Source: Anaerolineaceae bacterium (GTDB taxonomy: Bacteria > Chloroflexota > Anaerolineae > Aggregatilineales > Phototrophicaceae). Taken from it: DNA of 64,000 nt. This document shows positions 60,376 to 64,000 of this stretch, piece by piece. Under the pieces are notes generated by a model, which was not told where the DNA came from, did not search any database, and saw only the letters and a list, made by a program, of their open reading frames with translations. The stretch lies in contig WGMX01000009.1 in assembly GCA_016124855.1 (NCBI GenBank), positions 124,001-188,000 of the forward strand, in the 5' to 3' direction. A program made the position numbers and the translations under genes. Each line of letters starts with the position of its first letter. Position 1 is the stretch's first letter.

Positions 60376-62871
60376 TTATTCAAATAACCCCATTTGTTCG
60401 ATGCTCAAATCATTTAACCTCGGGTAGCCGCCAAATGCATCGGCGCTTACCCGTACCTGTACCGCGTTTTCCGGACCAATATAGCGGGCTGGATTGCTAA
60501 TGATAATCTGGTTTCCGCTGCCTGTGACTTGATCTTCCCACTCAGATGCGTCCCAATTCCAAAGTTGGAGGGTGACGCTGCGGCTGGTATTTTGTTTGCG
60601 ATCGATGTATACCCGCAGCTCGTTTACCTGCTTCAGTACGGCATCCGGCAGCGGAGTAAAGCGCAGAACGGCCTCATCACCGGGGTTGAACGAAATGTCC
60701 AGCGGGCCAACATCAGCCAATGAACTGCGACTCTGCGCAAACCACGTAAATTGATCAGCCGTGATCACGGTGGCGTTTTGCGGAGGTGTATTTTTGACAT
60801 CCAATTGAACCAAAAGCAGCGTCGTATCAATGGTTCTTAGCGTGCTGCTTTCAACAGTTGTGTCAAGCGGTGCTTTGTCCGTCCAGCCTGCCAAATAAGC
60901 GTGGTTGCCGCGTCCGGTAAGTTGTTTATATGGCTCGCTAATCAACCCTGATAAGAACAATGTTCGCCGGAAAAATTCTTGCTGTTCAACCGTGCCGTCG
61001 AGCTTCCGATAGACATAGTAGTTGTTAAGGACGCTGAGCTGCCCACCAAGAATATCCTCGATGCTTTTCGATGTGCTGTTGTAATAACTGTAGAAACGAC
61101 TGTTAAAGGTGTTGTAATCGCCGGGTGTGTAGGCCAATGGAGAGGGGGAAGGCAGACCTTCACCGGGTAAGGTGAATTCAAATGGAATAACATCTCCCGG
61201 GGCAATCGGGTTTTCAATGCGGAAAGATTGTCCACGGACTAGCACCGCCGCGCCACTCAGTGTTAGGTCACTATTGTTTCGCACCGATCCGCGCATAATT
61301 TGCTGCCCATTATCACCGTCTGTGATGAGTGTGACATCACCACCAATGTCGGGTTTGGTAATGGTCGTCTCACTTTCAAACCCTGCAATAAAACTGGCAT
61401 CGACGGGGAAATCGACTGCTCTAAAAACGGGCGCCTGCTCGATAGTGGTACTTGAAATAATGTTGCCGCCGAAAAACGCGCTTTGTCCGATGGCGCGCGG
61501 TATTGTTCGCAGGAAGCTGTCGCCGCTGTTACTTAAACTGTATTGGGTTCGCCTCGGTGAAAGTAAACCTACGATTTGCTCGACATTAGCATGGTCTGAG
61601 TCCGGCCATGACTGCACAATACTCATGCGGCTGAGTGTGACTTCGCTGCCACGCAAATTAAAGCCAAACGTCCACGCCAAGGCACTAAACAGCACGATAA
61701 AAATGGGTATTGTCACCCACGCGTATTCGCGGCGATTAATGCGATTTAAAACAATATAATTCAACGGACCGATTAAGGCGATATACAGCGCCAAAAATCC
61801 AACGAGTGGCAAGATGTCTGGCAGCAGATTCACGCCCGGTAAAATATTGACGGCACTTGAAATTTGATCCCAATCGGCAACGCCATACGACCAACCCGGT
61901 TTTGGATTAACGCTGCTTGCCAGAGCCAACCACATATCGCCTAGTCCACCCCATCCACGCAAGGGGAGGGCGCTGGGACTGGCCGTCAAATAATCGACGG
62001 TTCCCGCACCGAAAGTCCGCCGGATCAGCAGAGGTGTATTATTTTCGTCGCTGGCGAGAACCCGTGCGCCGGCTTGCACTGTTCCGGTTGCTACGACTGT
62101 TTGTTGAATGAGTTGGTCACCGCTGAAGTGCAGCCATTTTGCCAGCGGGGTCAGGTTGTCCAGCGTGCGGCTGTTGTCGGGTTTCATTGGCAGTAAATCT
62201 ATCAGCCCACTGGCGGTGCTTTGCCAATCCACGCCGCCAGTCACAAGCAAGTGACCTCCTTGAGTCACCCAGTCCGAGATGGCTTGCTGCTGTCCGGCGC
62301 TTAGTGTGCCGCTGTCGATGTCGCTAAAGACCAAGGTGTTAATCGCTTCGAGGGCTGCTTCCCGGTCGGGGATATTATTAACGACCCAATTGGCCTGATA
62401 GGCATTGTAGCCGCCGTCATGGACAGTGCTGAGGTCGAGCGCTCCACTGGTGGATTGAGTCACCACCACATGAATCTGGTCACGGGATTGAACCGAGCGT
62501 ATTCTCGCAGGTTCAACCGCTGCGACAACCCCTTCGTTGGTAATCATTTCAACGCGGATTTCGCTGGCGAAGCTTTCCGCCGTGATGTAGAGGAAGGTGG
62601 TTTTTTGTGAGCCTGTCGGCAGACTGATGGGAATATTGTATGAATCGCGAACTGCATTGCTCGAGGTTTCCGGTCGGACGACGAGATGACCTTCCAAGCC
62701 CGCGCCATCATTGCTAATGTGGATGTAGAGGGGTATCCAACTGTTTTCACGGAACGTACCGTCAAAACCTGCGTCGACACTCAGGCTGATTGATTTTGAT
62801 GTGTCCTGCGCTTGTACGAACCGCGCCCCTAGAATTATGAAAAGCAATAAAATCGAGAACCGTTTGTACAT
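60376..62871 (-). CDS. Secreted/membrane GATase-like protein (operon leader gene)
   Basis: An 831-residue protein: signal peptide ending near ARFVQAQD at residue 22, a beta-rich region with a long GATase1-like segment (ISDWVTQGGHLLVTGGVDW near residue 205), two helices near 350-400 (ILPLVGFLALYIALIGPLNY and VTIPIFIVLFSALAWTFGFN), and a large beta-rich part. It is the first gene of the ABC/MoxR run. The GATase-like fold without catalytic Cys is usual in such surface proteins. Ligand unknown. Confidence 0.8.
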   Translation of the reverse strand: MYKRFSILLLFIILGARFVQAQDTSKSISLSVDAGFDGTFRENSWIPLYIHISNDGAGLEGHLVVRPETSSNAVRDSYNIPISLPTGSQKTTFLYITAESFASEIRVEMITNEGVVAAVEPARIRSVQSRDQIHVVVTQSTSGALDLSTVHDGGYNAYQANWVVNNIPDREAALEAINTLVFSDIDSGTLSAGQQQAISDWVTQGGHLLVTGGVDWQSTASGLIDLLPMKPDNSRTLDNLTPLAKWLHFSGDQLIQQTVVATGTVQAGARVLASDENNTPLLIRRTFGAGTVDYLTASPSALPLRGWGGLGDMWLALASSVNPKPGWSYGVADWDQISSAVNILPGVNLLPDILPLVGFLALYIALIGPLNYIVLNRINRREYAWVTIPIFIVLFSALAWTFGFNLRGSEVTLSRMSIVQSWPDSDHANVEQIVGLLSPRRTQYSLSNSGDSFLRTIPRAIGQSAFFGGNIISSTTIEQAPVFRAVDFPVDASFIAGFESETTITKPDIGGDVTLITDGDNGQQIMRGSVRNNSDLTLSGAAVLVRGQSFRIENPIAPGDVIPFEFTLPGEGLPSPSPLAYTPGDYNTFNSRFYSYYNSTSKSIEDILGGQLSVLNNYYVYRKLDGTVEQQEFFRRTLFLSGLISEPYKQLTGRGNHAYLAGWTDKAPLDTTVESSTLRTIDTTLLLVQLDVKNTPPQNATVITADQFTWFAQSRSSLADVGPLDISFNPGDEAVLRFTPLPDAVLKQVNELRVYIDRKQNTSRSVTLQLWNWDASEWEDQVTGSGNQIIISNPARYIGPENAVQVRVSADAFGGYPRLNDLSIEQMGLFE

Positions 62872-63209
62872 GCCTTTATCCCGACATCACCTAACGTTAA
62901 AACTATCCCCCGACTTTCACTGCTGCTCCCCCCAAATTGACAGCGCCAAACTGGTAGCTTAACACACAGATACGGCGCTGCACAAATTAATATATCATTG
63001 GTTCTGGCTTTGTGTCACCTGACGGCCTGACAATCGGCAGGCTGGCACAGCCGCCTCCGGCCAAAACAAATCGGCTCTCACCCACGTCTCATTTTCTAGC
63101 CGCGAACATTTTCTATCATTTGTGCCTTTGGCCTGTTTGCTGACGACAACTTCATCGTCCTCTGCCTTTCTTATCCGTCTGCGCCGTGTGGAAAAATCTG
63201 TCCGATGCA
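62872..63209. other. Intergenic region, no gene seen
   Basis: 338 bases between the operon start and the response regulator. It must carry the operon promoter on the minus strand, but no convincing -35/-10 pair is visible. An ORF at 62995-63351 overlaps the regulator and looks non-coding. Confidence 0.4.
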
Positions 63210-63962
63210 TTAGGATGGTCGGAATACATAACCTACGCCCGGTTGGGTATGAATATATCGCGGCGTATCGGGTGTTGGTTCTAATTTCTTTCGCAGCCGG
63301 CTGACGTTGACCCACAAATACTGTGTTTCGGCCTGATATTCCGGCCCCCAAACTTTTTCGAGTAATTGTTTGTGCGTCAAAACTTGTCCCTGATGCACGG
63401 CCAGCGTATGCAGCAAGTCGTACTCAATGCGTGTCAGCTCTAGGGGTTTATTATTCAGGAACACTTCGCGCCGCGCGAAATCGACGTATAGATTTCCGAG
63501 ATCAAGCGGTTCGCGAGTGCGATCTGGAATACGGCGGCGTTTGAATATGACGTTGATACGCGCAAGCAATTCTTCATCGCTGATTGGGTTGGAAATGTAA
63601 TCGTCAGCACCAATCATGAATGCCCGCACTTTTTCGGCTTCGGATGCTTCATCAGCCAGCATGATGATCGGCACTTCAGTTCGCTTACAAATGCGTTCGC
63701 AAATGTCTAGGCCGTTGGCATCTGTTAGGTTGGTGTCAAGGAAAATAAGGTCGAGCCGTACCGAATTGAGGTCGCGAATGGCCTCTTCTGCCGAGTCATA
63801 AGGGATAACCTCATATTCATCAATCAACATCGCATTCAGGCGATTAACCAACTTGGACTGGCCTTCGATAATCATAATGGTTTGCATGGGGCGCTCTGAA
63901 ACACGACGGCCTGCATTGCCGCGTTCGACAGGCGGCGGATTCACAATAATTGGCCGGCGCAC
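63210..63962 (-). CDS. OmpR-type response regulator with atypical receiver (start may lie beyond window)
   Basis: A 250-residue protein from GTG 63962, but the frame stays open to the window edge (12 more codons), so the start may lie outside; ATG 63887 (MQTIMIIEGQ) is the family-like alternative. The receiver has the phospho-Asp in LDLIFLDTNLTDANG, yet the acidic pair at the start is IIEGQ (one acid) and the usual Lys-Pro near the end reads SNPIS. The winged-helix DNA-binding domain is typical (RIEYDLLHTLAVHQGQVLTH, YLWVNVSRLRKKLEP, PGVGYVFRPS). It probably acts as a transcription regulator with altered or no phosphorylation response. Confidence 0.82.
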   Translation of the reverse strand: MRRPIIVNPPPVERGNAGRRVSERPMQTIMIIEGQSKLVNRLNAMLIDEYEVIPYDSAEEAIRDLNSVRLDLIFLDTNLTDANGLDICERICKRTEVPIIMLADEASEAEKVRAFMIGADDYISNPISDEELLARINVIFKRRRIPDRTREPLDLGNLYVDFARREVFLNNKPLELTRIEYDLLHTLAVHQGQVLTHKQLLEKVWGPEYQAETQYLWVNVSRLRKKLEPTPDTPRYIHTQPGVGYVFRPS

Positions 63963-64000
63963 AACACTTTCTTGTTGAAGGGGCGTTGAGACGACTTTTA

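Noticed and set aside
62995-63351. ORF of 118 codons on the minus strand
   Set aside because: It overlaps the 3' part of the response regulator in another frame and its composition looks random.

Overview
The window reads as chromosomal DNA of a Chloroflexota bacterium, most likely class Anaerolineae. This is inferred from gene style: Thr/Pro-rich lipoproteins with TPT-type linkers, many TPR proteins, a long MoxR/DUF58/VWA operon next to an ABC transporter, and a zinc-ribbon/TPR protein. No phylogenetic marker was tested. Gene density is high. I see no phage, transposase, rRNA or CRISPR array.

Layout. 1-2 kb: an edge-truncated receiver-like/roadblock protein, a small putative anti-sigma protein and an ECF sigma factor. 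2-8 kb: VanZ-like protein, a bifunctional penicillin-binding protein and two membrane-anchored TPR proteins. 8-13 kb: a lipoprotein esterase, a HAD phosphatase, tRNA-Gly, an APH-type kinase, DUF952, an alpha/beta hydrolase and a flippase-like membrane protein. 13-23 kb: zinc-ribbon protein, PfkB sugar kinase, FAD oxidoreductase, GT39-type glycosyltransferase, OsmC, SDR, F420-type enzyme and elongation factor P. 22-29 kb: a minus-strand run with LutB and LutC-type proteins, separated by a THUMP-type methyltransferase and followed by an orphan ORF and an acyl-CoA dehydrogenase; then two tRNA-Val genes. 29-35 kb: TPR protein, MutY, SH3b lipoprotein and aspartate kinase behind an apparent attenuator. 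35-48 kb: GNAT, class V aminotransferase, methyltransferase, histidine kinase, PPC-repeat protein, SurE, rhomboid protease and TPR proteins. 48-63 kb: a long minus-strand operon (secreted GATase-like protein, ABC ATPase and permease, Gln-rich membrane protein, MoxR, GNAT, DUF58, GxxExxY protein, two VWA membrane proteins). The right edge holds a winged-helix response regulator.

Main discoveries. (1) Upstream of aspartate kinase is a 28-codon leader peptide with four Thr and four Met codons in nine, followed by an intrinsic terminator and a sequence that can pair with it: a candidate ribosome-mediated attenuator sensing aspartate-family amino acids. (2) Two diverged copies of an approximately 200-bp structured element occur at 15.9 kb and 47.7 kb. 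(3) A GxxExxY gene lies between 34-bp inverted repeats built of octamers, sitting precisely between two operon genes. (4) A 15-16-nt inverted repeat can sequester the ribosome binding site and start codon of the zinc-ribbon/TPR gene.
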